Assembly: GCA_017539045.1 (NCBI GenBank)
Contig: JAFYHS010000007.1
Location: 1 to 64,000 of the forward strand
Reading direction: 5' to 3'
Source of the DNA: Bacteroidales bacterium
Lineage (GTDB): Bacteria; Bacteroidota; Bacteroidia; Bacteroidales; F082
DNA: 64,000 nucleotides
Part shown: one piece after another, positions 24,851 through 35,200 of the stretch
How positions within the stretch are numbered: position 1 is the first letter of the stretch
Layout of the letters: each line of letters starts with the position of its first letter
The notes under the pieces: generated by a model
Told to the model about the DNA's origin: nothing
The model's database searches: none
What the model saw: only the letters and a program-made list of their open reading frames with translations
Translations under genes and position numbers: made by a program

Positions 24851-26018
24851 CCACTTTCTTGTATGTGTCAAATATTTGCTGTCCAATGTTTTGGGCAGCA
24901 AATGTTTTTATGGCATAGTCACGAATGGCTTGGTGGTCGTATTCTGAAGCATGGTCGAGCATTTGGATCATGCCTTGTAGTAAAGCGTCTTCGTCTCCTT
25001 GAGGGATGAGGATGCCTCTTTCGGGAGAGAGGATTTCAGCGATGCCTCCGACGGAAGTGGAAAGCACTGGTACGCCACTGGCGAAGGCCTCAACGATGAC
25101 ACAGGGCAGGTTCTCGAAGTTGGAGAACAGCACGAAGAAATCGGCATTTTGATAGGCTTCGGCCACCTCGGCAGAGGTTTTCTTGCCATGGAAGATGACA
25201 CAGTCCTCCAAATGGTGTTCTTTCACAAACGTTTTGAATTCCGGAGCATCGTAGTCATGGATGACGTGCAGCTCAAAATCATCACGCTGCTGGCGTAAAC
25301 GCTCAACGACACGCAAGATGCCGCTGAAGTTCTTGGCCTCATCACGCAAGGTGGAGATATGGAGCATCCGTTTCTTAAAGCCTTGCATGTCATTCCTTGC
25401 AGGGGTTGTGCGATTGGAATCTATGCAAGGCGGCTGGCGCAATGTGAACATATCTATATTCACCAAGTTATAAATCACCTGAAAACGGTTTTGCACACCA
25501 TGTCTCTCCATACACCGCTGCAAGTCGAGACTGACGGGCATGATGAGCTCGGCGTTATTGGCAATCTTGACGATTTTCTGCTTCAGCTTGCCGACCAAAA
25601 CGTCCTTGTTCTGCGGCTGGTATATGGTCCAGTGTTCGGTGAGGACATATTTGTAGCCAAAGAGCTTCTTCCATAGCAAGGCCACCTGGCCAAGAGGGTA
25701 GGTGACGTGCAGATGAATCAAATCGGGATTGAAAAAGTTCTTCTTGATGTATTTCAAGCCGTATTGGTACATCCGCAGCATCTTGAGCTTGCGAATGGCG
25801 TTAACCTTCGGTGGACGGATGTAAATCTGCACATGGGTGTGGTGCGCTCTGGGAATCTCCTTGACCTCAAACGATTTCGTCATGTCCTTGCCGTCGCAAA
25901 CGGAGAGTATGACGGAATGGCAATCCTCAGGCAAAGCGTCAATCATGCGGACGCAGAAGTTGCCCAAGGTGGGGTCGTCGGGGGTAGGGAACCAACTCAG
26001 TAGGTGCAGAACGTTCAT
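24840..26018 (-). CDS. Glycosyltransferase family 4
   Basis: 392-aa GT-B enzyme. N-terminal acceptor domain (MNVLHLLSWFPTPDDPTLGNF) and C-terminal donor domain with the GT4 motif ENLPCVIVEAFASGVPVLST followed by VGGIAEIL. It uses a nucleotide sugar, but the sugar cannot be told. It follows a methyltransferase and a flippase on the same strand, which suggests a step in a lipid-linked surface glycan. Confidence 0.9.
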   Translation of the reverse strand: MNVLHLLSWFPTPDDPTLGNFCVRMIDALPEDCHSVILSVCDGKDMTKSFEVKEIPRAHHTHVQIYIRPPKVNAIRKLKMLRMYQYGLKYIKKNFFNPDLIHLHVTYPLGQVALLWKKLFGYKYVLTEHWTIYQPQNKDVLVGKLKQKIVKIANNAELIMPVSLDLQRCMERHGVQNRFQVIYNLVNIDMFTLRQPPCIDSNRTTPARNDMQGFKKRMLHISTLRDEAKNFSGILRVVERLRQQRDDFELHVIHDYDAPEFKTFVKEHHLEDCVIFHGKKTSAEVAEAYQNADFFVLFSNFENLPCVIVEAFASGVPVLSTSVGGIAEILSPERGILIPQGDEDALLQGMIQMLDHASEYDHQAIRDYAIKTFAAQNIGQQIFDTYKKVVIS

Positions 26019-26021
26019 CGT

Positions 26022-26828
26022 TTAGCAAATATGCGTTTTAATATCAATTTCGAAATACTTCTTAGGCGTCTCATACAGCACAAGCTTGTGCGTAGGCATG
26101 TCTTCAGGCAGATAAACGGCGCACAAGGTGTTGGAGACATGATAGATATGCTTGCGTTTCTCGGCAGGTGCGCCGTCCAAGATGGCTCCCATCACATCCC
26201 AGCGGATGGTCTCGGGGTCGAGGCCGTAGTCGTGCCACACGATGATGCTACGCTCACCTTTCAGCAGTTTGAAGGCGGTCTCAGTGTCTTTCTTCACGCT
26301 CTCGTAATGGTGGTCGCCATCGACAAAGACCATGTCGTACTTGCCAAAGTGAGGGCTGAAGTCAAAGGTCTGGGAGTCGCCGTAGAGTTGTTCCACATTC
26401 GCCAAATCCTTACTGAAGAAGCTGTGCAAGTCGGCGTATAATTGGTTGTTGGTCAGCTTGACGATGTCCTCCTTTGGTAGGTTGAAGGTGACGCAGTGTT
26501 CGGCCACATCAGCCAGATTGGCCACGCTCTCGCCACGCCAGGTGCCGATTTCGAAGTAGTCTTTTACCTCATAGCGTTTTGCCAAGGCGCGCAGCAAGGC
26601 AATGTCGATGGGCATGGTGGCACCCGATAGATAGGCGTAAGGCTTCGCGATTTCGTGGAAGTCTGGGAACAATTCGTTGATTTCGATAACGGGCAGACCA
26701 TCAAAGAGACCATGTTTTCTGATGACGTCTTCCTTGTTGCTTTCTTCGTCTTGAAGCACGAGGTTGAGCAAGTAAGGATGCCTGATGATGCGCCCAAGGG
26801 CTTTGGTGAATTTATGGAGTTTATTCAT
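26022..26828 (-). CDS. Class I SAM-dependent methyltransferase (Methyltransf_24 type)
   Basis: 268 aa. Motif I is DYFEIGTWRGESVANLADV, and FGKYDMVFVDGDHHYESVKKD is the motif II region typical of the CmcI/Methyltransf_24 group acting on sugars or small molecules. Its start overlaps the flippase stop by 8 bp and the glycosyltransferase begins 3 nt after its stop, so the three are co-translated. It probably methylates a glycan or its precursor. Confidence 0.82.
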   Translation of the reverse strand: MNKLHKFTKALGRIIRHPYLLNLVLQDEESNKEDVIRKHGLFDGLPVIEINELFPDFHEIAKPYAYLSGATMPIDIALLRALAKRYEVKDYFEIGTWRGESVANLADVAEHCVTFNLPKEDIVKLTNNQLYADLHSFFSKDLANVEQLYGDSQTFDFSPHFGKYDMVFVDGDHHYESVKKDTETAFKLLKGERSIIVWHDYGLDPETIRWDVMGAILDGAPAEKRKHIYHVSNTLCAVYLPEDMPTHKLVLYETPKKYFEIDIKTHIC

Positions 26829-28116
26829 TTTCGGTAGGTTGTTTCATGAATTGTTGTTTCAGTTCGGAGATGTAGTTCTGTATCTCGCTCTTGGTCAATA
26901 GGAAGTCACGACCTTTGAAGTGCGACTCCTTGATGAAGAACACCAACAGGAACACCGCATTGACAGTATACGACACCATAGAGGTGATGGCTGCGCCAGT
27001 GACGTCATAGCGAGGTATCAGCGTGAAGCCGCAAACGAAGGTGACAACCAGTCCGCAGAGGGCTGCAAAGGTGTTCATCTGATAACGTCCGGTGCCCGAA
27101 TAATAGTGTCCGAGGATGAGGAAAATGCAGTAGAGCAGGATGCCTGGTGCGAGTATGCGGATAAGTCCTGTCATCTCACCGAACTCGGGACCGAAGACGA
27201 AGGTGTAGACTGCAGGCGGTAGCAGGCACAACACCACGACGGCCAAGGCTGAGATGAGCAGACAGATTTTGCTCAAGTCGAGGGTGAGCTTTTGCGCGTA
27301 AGCACGGTCGTCGGCATTGGCGATGCGGGCATATTGCACAAGTGCAATACTGTTGCTGATGATCCAGATGGCCTCGGCTAACGAGAGGGCGTTGGAGAAC
27401 ACACCCACGCGTCCCACGCTGATGTATTTGTCCAGTAGATAGTAACTCAAACGCAAGTTGAAGAACTGCACGAAGTGTCCCGTCTGGTTGAGGAAACCGT
27501 ATTTGAAGAGGTCTTTCAAGACGGGTTTGTAGTCCTTGTCCGTGTCGTGGCGAAGGTTGGCGTATTCCTTCCGCAGCATCCAAACACCCAGTAGAAAAGT
27601 GCCTCCGTAGGCGGCATACAGCCCGATGACATAGCCATAGATGTCGGTTCGCTTCAACAAGATATAATAGATGACCAAGATTAAGGCCAAAAGCACGGGT
27701 TGGAGCAATGTGTTGTAGTTAGCCTTTTTGATTTCCTCCTTACCGACCAAGAAGCGGAAGTTGATGTTGCTGAGCGAGGAGATGAACGACAAAATGGCCA
27801 CGTGAGCCACCAAGTCGGGCGCTAGCTTCGGATAGAACAGCCAGATGGCAAAGCCCATAATTACCGCGATGAGGGCTGCCCATACCGTGGAGGCTACCAG
27901 TATCTTCTTGAACGAATGGCGCGGGGCTAAGTAGATGATGCTTGCACCACAGATGATGTCAGAGAAGATGAGGATGAAAGAGATGGTGGTCAGGAGTAGT
28001 GCCTGTGTACCTTTGCCCGTATCGCCCAGGGTCTGGGAGATGATAATGGCAATGGCGAAGTTAAAGACTGCCGCCAGTATCTTAGTGCCAAAGGTATTTA
28101 GGATTTTCTTGAACAC
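26821..28116 (-). CDS. Polysaccharide flippase (Wzx/MOP-type)
   Basis: 431-aa inner-membrane protein with about 12-14 hydrophobic helices, an N-terminal FGTKILAAVFNFAIAIIISQTLG typical of RfbX/Wzx-like members, and a charged C-terminal tail. Likely moves a lipid-linked oligosaccharide across the membrane. It has its own -7 element overlapping the end of anmK, so the flippase-methyltransferase-glycosyltransferase unit can be expressed on its own. Confidence 0.87.
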   Translation of the reverse strand: MFKKILNTFGTKILAAVFNFAIAIIISQTLGDTGKGTQALLLTTISFILIFSDIICGASIIYLAPRHSFKKILVASTVWAALIAVIMGFAIWLFYPKLAPDLVAHVAILSFISSLSNINFRFLVGKEEIKKANYNTLLQPVLLALILVIYYILLKRTDIYGYVIGLYAAYGGTFLLGVWMLRKEYANLRHDTDKDYKPVLKDLFKYGFLNQTGHFVQFFNLRLSYYLLDKYISVGRVGVFSNALSLAEAIWIISNSIALVQYARIANADDRAYAQKLTLDLSKICLLISALAVVVLCLLPPAVYTFVFGPEFGEMTGLIRILAPGILLYCIFLILGHYYSGTGRYQMNTFAALCGLVVTFVCGFTLIPRYDVTGAAITSMVSYTVNAVFLLVFFIKESHFKGRDFLLTKSEIQNYISELKQQFMKQPTENE

Positions 28117-28137
28117 GGTTTCGCGTTTTATTCACCG

Positions 28138-28145
28138 CAAAAATA
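28138..28145 (-). promoter_or_regulatory. -7 element for the flippase operon
   Basis: TATTTTTG on the minus strand ends 21 nt before the ATG at 28116 and sits just downstream of the anmK stop. Confidence 0.6.
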
Positions 28146-28149
28146 ACAA

Positions 28150-29208
28150 CTATCCGTTAGATTTCCAAATCTGCCCACTGCAACTATCACTCTCAGCTCC
28201 GGTTACCGAAGCCAAGACATTGGTCTTTTCCTCCAGTCTCAAAAGCCCAAGGAAAGCAAATACCAAAGCCTCCTTGTAGTCGATAATCATCTTATCGGGG
28301 ATGACGACTTCGTGCGAGCTGCGGGCTTGTAGACGTTCCATCAAGAATTTGTTCCTGGCACCGCCACCGGTGACGAGAATCTTTCCCTTGGGTAGATGGC
28401 TCACTCCCAATGCGATTTGCAAGGCGATGTGCTCTACAAAGGTGGCTAGCAGGTCTGGCACGGAGAGGCCTTGCAAAAACTCTTTTTGATTGGCTTCGAA
28501 GAACTCACGACCCAAAGACTTGGGCGGGTACAGCCCATAGAAAGGATGCCGGTTCAGCTGTTTCAACAGCGTAATGTCGACCTCGCCGCTACGGGCTAGC
28601 TCGCCATCGCGGTCGTAGGGTAGACCTTTCATCTGGGCGAGATAGTTGAGGGCTTGGTTAGCGATGCAGAGGTCGAAGGCGATGCGTTTGCCGTCTTCAT
28701 CGTAGGAGACGTTGGCGATGCCTCCGATGTTAAGGCAAATCTCATAGTCGCCGAAGAGCAACTTGTCGCCAATGGGAACGAGCGGCGCTCCCTGTCCGCC
28801 CTTGCTAACGTCCTCGCTGCGGAAGTCGTTGATGACGGTGAAGCCACAGGCTTTGGCCAACTCTTGTCCGTCACCGATTTGCAGGGTATAATGCTCTTCA
28901 GGTCGGTGGAAAATGGTGTGGCCGTGTGAAGCAACGAAGTCGGGTGTAGCATTGTGCTTTTTGGCAAAAGCCAACACTTGTTCGCCTAAATATTTGCCGT
29001 AGTCCTTGTCCAGCTGCACCAAGTCTTCGGGCTGTTTGTGGAAGGCTTCGGAGAGTTGTTCGCTCCAGTATTCGGGATAGGGTAGGGTCTCGGCCTGCAA
29101 GATTTGGAAGCGGTATTTGCTGCCCTCTTCTTGGAAGCGCACAAGGGCGATATCCAGCCCGTCTAACGAGCTGCCCGACATTAGTCCTATGGCTGTGGTT
29201 TCTTTCAT
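28150..29208 (-). CDS. anmK: Anhydro-N-acetylmuramic acid kinase
   Basis: Phosphorylates and opens 1,6-anhydro-MurNAc to MurNAc-6-P in cell wall recycling. 352 aa with the ATPase-fold motifs GLMSGSSLDGLDIALV, LNIGGIANVSY, IANQALNYLA and VTGGGARNKFLMERL. The start codon directly abuts the murF stop with no spacer. Confidence 0.95.
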   Translation of the reverse strand: MKETTAIGLMSGSSLDGLDIALVRFQEEGSKYRFQILQAETLPYPEYWSEQLSEAFHKQPEDLVQLDKDYGKYLGEQVLAFAKKHNATPDFVASHGHTIFHRPEEHYTLQIGDGQELAKACGFTVINDFRSEDVSKGGQGAPLVPIGDKLLFGDYEICLNIGGIANVSYDEDGKRIAFDLCIANQALNYLAQMKGLPYDRDGELARSGEVDITLLKQLNRHPFYGLYPPKSLGREFFEANQKEFLQGLSVPDLLATFVEHIALQIALGVSHLPKGKILVTGGGARNKFLMERLQARSSHEVVIPDKMIIDYKEALVFAFLGLLRLEEKTNVLASVTGAESDSCSGQIWKSNG

Positions 29209-30492
29209 TTATAATAGCGGTAACACTTTCCCCAATTGTATGCTATTAGATCCTTTGACGAGTATCGTCTTTCCGCTAACCGGACTGCTCTCAAGATATT
29301 GACACAGGCTCTGGACATTATCGAAGGTCTTCCAATCAGGGTTCTCGTTGTAGGCGCTGAAGTTCGACCCGACCAACAAAGCCTCCTTGAATTTCAACTC
29401 CTTCATCAAACCCAGGATGTTACGGTGTTCTTCTTCGGAAGCCGAGCCTAATTCACGCATGTCGCCTAATACCAAAAGACTGTTATCGCCGCAGATGCTG
29501 GCGAAGTTAATCAAGGCGGCGCGCATGGAGGTGGGGTTGGCGTTGTAGGCATCCATAATGATGTGGTTCTTTCCAGTCTCAATCACTTGCGAGCGGCTGT
29601 TGGTAGGCGTGTATGCCTCCAAGGCTTCGATGATGGCATTCTCGTCCACCTCGAAATACTGTCCCACGCCAATGGCGGCTGCCACATTCTCGAAGTTGTA
29701 GCTTCCCACGAGATGGGTCTGGATGAGGTGATTCCTCCAACCGACGCTCAAATACGGGTTGCAGGCAGCAGGGGCAACAGGGCAGAAGGCGGCGCAATGC
29801 CTACCATAGCTGATGCGTTCCTGCCCCTCTGATTGCTCCCAAAGCAACGGGTTGCCTTGGTTGACGAAGATGGCCTTGCCGTTGGCTTTGATATGCCTGT
29901 AGAGTTCGGTCTTGGTTTTGATGACGCCCTCGAAGCTACCGAAGCCTTCCAGATGCGCTTTTCCGATGTTGGTGATGAGGCCATAGTCGGGGTCGGCGAT
30001 CTTGCAGAGGAAGTCAATTTCACCAGAGTGGTTGGCACCCATCTCCACGACGGCAATTTCGGTCTCGGGCTTGATGCTCAATAGGGTGAGCGGCACACCG
30101 ATATGGTTGTTGAGGTTACCCATCGTGTGGATGATGTTGTATTTCTTGGCCAGCACAGCCGAAACAAGCTCCTTGGTGGTCGTCTTGCCGTTGGTGCCAG
30201 TGATGCTGAGCACTGTGGCCTTGCTCTGTTGACGGTGATAGGCTGCGAGGTCTTGCAGCGTCTTCAGTGAATCGTCGACGATGAGGATGCGCTCGTGACG
30301 AGGCAGGTCCTTACGGTCGGCGACGATGAGGCTGGCCACGCCTTGTTCCGCCACTTGCATTGCGAAGTCGTTGGCGTCGAAGTTCTCGCCTTTGAGGGCG
30401 AAGAAAACGGCATCTTGTTCGATCTTGCGGCTGTCGGTAGATACTTTATAGGCTTTGATGTAGTGTTGGTATATGGTCTCGATAGGATTCAT
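29209..30492 (-). CDS. murF: UDP-MurNAc-tripeptide-D-Ala-D-Ala ligase
   Basis: Last cytoplasmic ligase of peptidoglycan precursor synthesis. ATG 30492 (MNPIETIYQHYIKAY) is preferred over an upstream in-frame start inside the terminator region; 427 aa. The ATP loop is SITGTNGKTTTKELV; EMGANHSGEI, TNIGKAHLEGFGS and DAYNANPTSM follow in order. Probably cotranscribed with anmK. Confidence 0.95.
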   Translation of the reverse strand: MNPIETIYQHYIKAYKVSTDSRKIEQDAVFFALKGENFDANDFAMQVAEQGVASLIVADRKDLPRHERILIVDDSLKTLQDLAAYHRQQSKATVLSITGTNGKTTTKELVSAVLAKKYNIIHTMGNLNNHIGVPLTLLSIKPETEIAVVEMGANHSGEIDFLCKIADPDYGLITNIGKAHLEGFGSFEGVIKTKTELYRHIKANGKAIFVNQGNPLLWEQSEGQERISYGRHCAAFCPVAPAACNPYLSVGWRNHLIQTHLVGSYNFENVAAAIGVGQYFEVDENAIIEALEAYTPTNSRSQVIETGKNHIIMDAYNANPTSMRAALINFASICGDNSLLVLGDMRELGSASEEEHRNILGLMKELKFKEALLVGSNFSAYNENPDWKTFDNVQSLCQYLESSPVSGKTILVKGSNSIQLGKVLPLL

Positions 30493-30504
30493 GGCTTGGG
30501 TTTT

Positions 30505-30540
30505 AATAAAAGAAGCCGCCTGACGGATCAAACGGCTTCT
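30505..30540 (-). terminator. Intrinsic terminator after gldJ
   Basis: On the minus strand an 8-bp stem (30533-30540 with 30511-30518) is followed by TTTATT. It separates gldJ from murF. Confidence 0.75.
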
Positions 30541-30566
30541 CAATTATCATGAAAAACTTATTATAA

Positions 30567-32057
30567 TTACTTGGCGAATGAGCTACCCACCTTGTTCATG
30601 GCACAGCGGAAGCCAATGGTGGATGCCGACTGGTTTTGGTTGAGGTAACGGCGATTGCCGGGGCTCAAGTAGTAAGGACCGTCAGCCCATGAACCGCCTT
30701 TGTACACTCTCGATTCGTCGCTGATGAGCGTGGTACCGGGGGTGTCGTTGGTGGCATATTCATACATTTCCTTGGTGAAGATGCTCTGGTCGTCTTGAGG
30801 ATCGCTCCAGCGGTTACGGATGGCTGACATGTAGTCACCGTCATCGTAGTTGGAGTTGAAGCTCGTACGGTAGTTCTGACGCTTGGCAGCTTCTTCCTGA
30901 GGGATGGGTTCTCTGCGGATACGGCCGAGAGAGTCTTTCTGCAGCAGGAAGCCTTCGTCGTCGACGGCCTTGCGGGTGAACACGTTACCACGGAAGGGGC
31001 TGTAGTCGGCCACGTCTTCGTGTGACAGCGGACGGTAGACGTCTTGACACCACTCGGCGACATTGCCAGCCATGTTATACAGACCGTAGTCGTTGGGCCA
31101 GTAGGAGCCAACGGGAGCGGGTAGAGCGGCACCATCGTTCAGGTGACCAGCAACACCCATGTAGTCACCAGGGCCTCTCTTGAAGTTGGCCATGAAGCTA
31201 CCCATATATCTCTTGTTGTCGGTGCGGAGACCGTCGCCGTTCCAAGGATAAACCTTACGTTCGCTCACGATCTCATTGGAGGTGTTACCAACCAGGCCGA
31301 CAGCGGCATATTCCCATTCAGCTTCCGTAGGCAGGCGGTAGGAGGGCAGCAGGATGCCGTCGTCCATACGCACGTTACGCAGACCATCGCCACCTTTGGA
31401 GAGGTCTTTCTTACCGTTCTTCACCTTACCGGTGTACTGGCCAGCAAGATATGCGTCGGTATTGAAGTTCTCTTCATCCTGTTGTGTGGGGTCCCAGTCG
31501 AGGATGCCGGCTTCAACGAGCATCAACTCGTTGACGCGGTCGGTACGCCAGGCGCAGTAGTCGTTGGCTTGCACCCAGGTCACGCCGACCACCGGGTAGT
31601 CATTATAGGAAGGATGACGGAAATAGATTTCAACCATGGGTTCGTTATACGACAAACGGTCACGCCATACCAGGGTGTCGGGAGCAGCGTTGCGGACCAC
31701 TTGAGGATAGTTCTGGCCATAAACACGGTTGAGCCAGTAGATGTACTCACGATAGTCCACATTGCTGACCTCGGTGCGGTCCATAAGGAAGGAAGGCACG
31801 GTGACCTTGCGGGGCGAGTTGTCCCACGAATAGGTCAGATTGTCGGTGGTGGCGCCCATGACGAAGGTGCCGCCTTCGATGGCAATCAGGCCGGGACCGA
31901 TTTCCTGGTCGTTGATTTCGGTAACTTCAAAGCCGCCGTTGTTGGCATCGTTGTAGGCCCATCCCGTCGTACGTGATGATTTCTTAGAACATGAAACAGA
32001 GAGCAGACCTGCCAATGCGATGATGGCGAATGTTTTGAATGCTTGTTTTCTATACAT
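30567..32057 (-). CDS. gldJ: Gliding/T9SS lipoprotein GldJ
   Basis: 496-aa lipoprotein: signal peptide with lipobox LSVSC, then an FGE-sulfatase (SUMF1-like) fold. GWAYNDANNGGFEV and EIGPGLIAIEGGTFVMGAT match GldJ rather than GldK as I recall them. The later motifs YRLPTEAEWEYAA, YNMAGNVAEWCQD and GGSWADGPYYLSPGNRR belong to the fold. GldJ is needed for T9SS stability and gliding in Flavobacterium, where gldJ also adjoins porU and porV. The enzymatic function is probably lost. Confidence 0.87.
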   Translation of the reverse strand: MYRKQAFKTFAIIALAGLLSVSCSKKSSRTTGWAYNDANNGGFEVTEINDQEIGPGLIAIEGGTFVMGATTDNLTYSWDNSPRKVTVPSFLMDRTEVSNVDYREYIYWLNRVYGQNYPQVVRNAAPDTLVWRDRLSYNEPMVEIYFRHPSYNDYPVVGVTWVQANDYCAWRTDRVNELMLVEAGILDWDPTQQDEENFNTDAYLAGQYTGKVKNGKKDLSKGGDGLRNVRMDDGILLPSYRLPTEAEWEYAAVGLVGNTSNEIVSERKVYPWNGDGLRTDNKRYMGSFMANFKRGPGDYMGVAGHLNDGAALPAPVGSYWPNDYGLYNMAGNVAEWCQDVYRPLSHEDVADYSPFRGNVFTRKAVDDEGFLLQKDSLGRIRREPIPQEEAAKRQNYRTSFNSNYDDGDYMSAIRNRWSDPQDDQSIFTKEMYEYATNDTPGTTLISDESRVYKGGSWADGPYYLSPGNRRYLNQNQSASTIGFRCAMNKVGSSFAK

Positions 32058-32138
32058 TGTTGTTCAAATTTGTTATCTAATAACTCTATTGAGAAACGAT
32101 TATTGTATCGCCCCTCACTTTTTTTCAAAAAAATCACG

Positions 32139-32146
32139 CAAATTTA
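32139..32146 (-). promoter_or_regulatory. -7 element for gldJ
   Basis: TAAATTTG on the minus strand, 81 nt before the ATG, implying a longer leader than most genes here. The rest of the 240-bp gap to the first porU-like gene is AT-rich with poly-A/T tracts; nothing else is recognised. Confidence 0.45.
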
Positions 32147-32297
32147 GGGACTTTTTTTGAATCCACTGCGTTTTTTGGAAAAAAAACTTTTTTCTGCCAA
32201 AAATGACCCTCCTATAATAAAAAAGTTGTATTTTCGTTCACTTTATATATAAGGTAAAAAAGGATTTTGGCTTTTGATTTAATCAATTGATAATTAA

Positions 32298-35200
32298 ATG
32301 ACTAGAAAATATTTGTATGTTTATACAAGGGCGATGATGGCTCTACTTATGGTTTTTTTCGTTCTCATATCCCCCGTTTCTCTCGTTGCGCAGATGGCTC
32401 AAAACTATCCGGTGCAGCTGAAATGGCATGGTGTGGAGACGGAACGTTATGGTGATGATGTTTGGTCTTATATAGCTTTGGAGTCGGCGGAATATGATGG
32501 CTCCATGCCTGTTTTTTGCCAGTCGTTCCCCATTTATGACGATGCTGTGAAAGTCCGTGCTGAGCTCAAGAATGTAAAGACGTCACCGCTATCGGATGCT
32601 GAGTCAGCACTTGCCCAAGCTTATGCCTTTGCTTCTGACTTTATGGTTGAGGCAGCTCCTTTGCGTTCGCGTGACGAATCGTTGCTTTCACTGCGTATCG
32701 TTCCTTTCCGTCAGATGGGAGGAAGAATAGAGAAGTTGGTTTCGGCTTCGATTTCTGTTACTCTAACTCCTGATACTGAAATCAATAGGTCAAGAACATC
32801 CTTCGTCACGGAATCGGTGATGGCGCGTGGTAATTGGTACAAGATCGGCTTGCAAGAGACAGGTGTCTATAAACTCACGGCCTCGGATCTCTCGGCCCTG
32901 GGCATCAATGTGTCGGCTATCGATCCGCGACAAATCCGTATCTATCATAACGGTGGCGGCACCTTGCCCGAGTTGAATGCCGATCCGCGTCCCGCTGACT
33001 TGGTGGAGATCCCCATTTATGTGTCAGGCGAGTCGGATGGTAGGTTTGACAACAACGACTATATCCTCTTCTATGGCCGTGGTCCCGTTTGTTGGAAGCT
33101 CGACGATGTGAAGACGGCTTATGTCCATCAGCAGAACCCTTATGATGATTATTCCTATGCCTTTGTCGTCACTGGGCTAGGCAACGGCAAACGCATCGCT
33201 GAGGCATCGGCTCCAACGTCTTCAGCCGATGTGGTTGTGGACCAGTTCCTTGACTATCAGGTTCATGAACTGGATGAGTTTAATCCCAACGGAACGGGAC
33301 GATCCTTTTTCGGCGACAAGATGGAGCTCACTTCGACCAAGAACTTCAATTTCAGTTTCCCGAATGTAATTACCACTAAGACCTGTTGGGTGAAGACGGC
33401 TATGGCTGGACGCAATTTCAGTCCGGCCAACTATGAGGTTTCGATCGACCATGTGAAGAAAGCCACATATTCCATCCAGACGACTGGCGGCACTACCCAA
33501 GATCCGTACGCTAACGAAGTGGGCGGCTGGGTTAACGCCAACCCCACTGGCGAAACGGTTTGCATCACGCTGAAACACGATGCGCTTGGCTACAGCACTA
33601 CCTCCGAGGGCTATGTGGATTATATCCTTGTCAATGCATGGCGCAACCTGAAGATGGTGGGCGGCCAGATGCCTTTCCGTAATCCTGAAGCGCTCATTAA
33701 TAATAAGGTATACGAATACAAACTCACTAATGCCTCGCAACAGCTGCAGGTTTGGGATGTCACCGACCCCGTGATCCCTCAAAAGGTGAGGGGACAGCTC
33801 AACGGCTCGCAGTTTTCGTTTAAGGTAATGGGCGACCGCGACAATGCCTTCGTCGCCTTCAACGGCAGCTCGTATTGCACAGCGAAGACTTTTGAGAAGA
33901 TAGAGAACCAAAACCTTCACGGGGTTCGTGACGTGGACTTCCTCATCCTGACCTACGAAGGCTTCATGTCGCAAGCCGAGAGGTTGAAAGAACTGCACGG
34001 TCGTATTGATCCCGAATTGAATGTGTTTATCACAACGCCTGAGTTGATTTACAACGAGTTCTCATGTGGTGCAAAAGATGTTTCTGCCATCCGCGACTTC
34101 TGCCGTATGCTTTATCTCGATAGTAATGCTGGGCATAAACTGAAGTATATGCTGCTCTTGGGCGATTGCTCCTACGACTATAAGAACAGAAACGGCGTGG
34201 TGGATTTTGTGCCCGCGTTTGAAACCGTTCAGTCGCTTGATATGAAGAAGACCTACGTCACCGATGATTATTTCGGTTTGATGGATGAGAACGAAGGAGA
34301 TATCGGACATTCATTGGCTGATATCGGTATCGGCCGTTTCCCAGTGCAGACCTTGGAGCAGGCCTCACAAATGGTGGATAAGATTGAACGTTACGTTGTC
34401 AAAGATGCCACCACTATGCAGCCTTGGCGTAACATGGTTACGTTCTTTACCGACGACGAAGGCGGTTTCGTTAGAAATGCCGAGACACTGTCCCGTTTGC
34501 TGAGGAATGTAGGTGGCGAAGGCACGGTCGTCGACAAAATCTATCTTGACGCTTATCAGCAGGTCAGCGCTCCTGGAGGTGAGATTGCGCCCGAGGTGAA
34601 TGCTGCCATCAACAATAGGATGGAGAAAGGTACGATGATACTCCATTATATCGGTCATGGCGGCGAGGTTCAACTGTCGGAGGAAAAGATTCTTCAAAGG
34701 AAGGATGTGGACTCATGGCGCAATGCTCCTATGTATCCGCTTATGATCACTGGCACCTGTGAGTTCAGCCGTTATGACGACCACAAACGCACTTCTCTGG
34801 GCGAGTATTCCTTCCTCAACCAATATGGTGGCATGATTGCCATGTTTACCACTTCTAGAGTGACTGACGGCGGCAGCAACCAGAATTTTGCCGAAGGTCT
34901 TTATAACAAGCTGTTCCGTATCAATGGCGGCGAGCACTATCGATTGGGCGATGTCTACCGTATGGGAAAAACCAATGGTGGCGTTTACGAAAAACGCTAT
35001 GTGTTCTTTGGCGACCCGGCTTTACGTTTGGCCTATCCCAAGTGGAAGGTGGAGACGCTGAGCATCAACGGGCAATATCCGGGTTATGTGCTCGACTCGG
35101 TCCAACTCGATGACTCGACTTGGCAGACGTTTCCTATCTATGTGGATACCATCAGTGCTTTGCAGAACGTCGAGATTGAAGGCGTTGTGAAAGACTTGGA

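Noticed and set aside
30567-32057. Calling the FGE-sulfatase lipoprotein GldK/PorK
   Set aside because: The GWAYNDANNGGFEV region and the neighbouring porU and porV fit GldJ; GldK is expected beside gldL, gldM and gldN, which are absent here.
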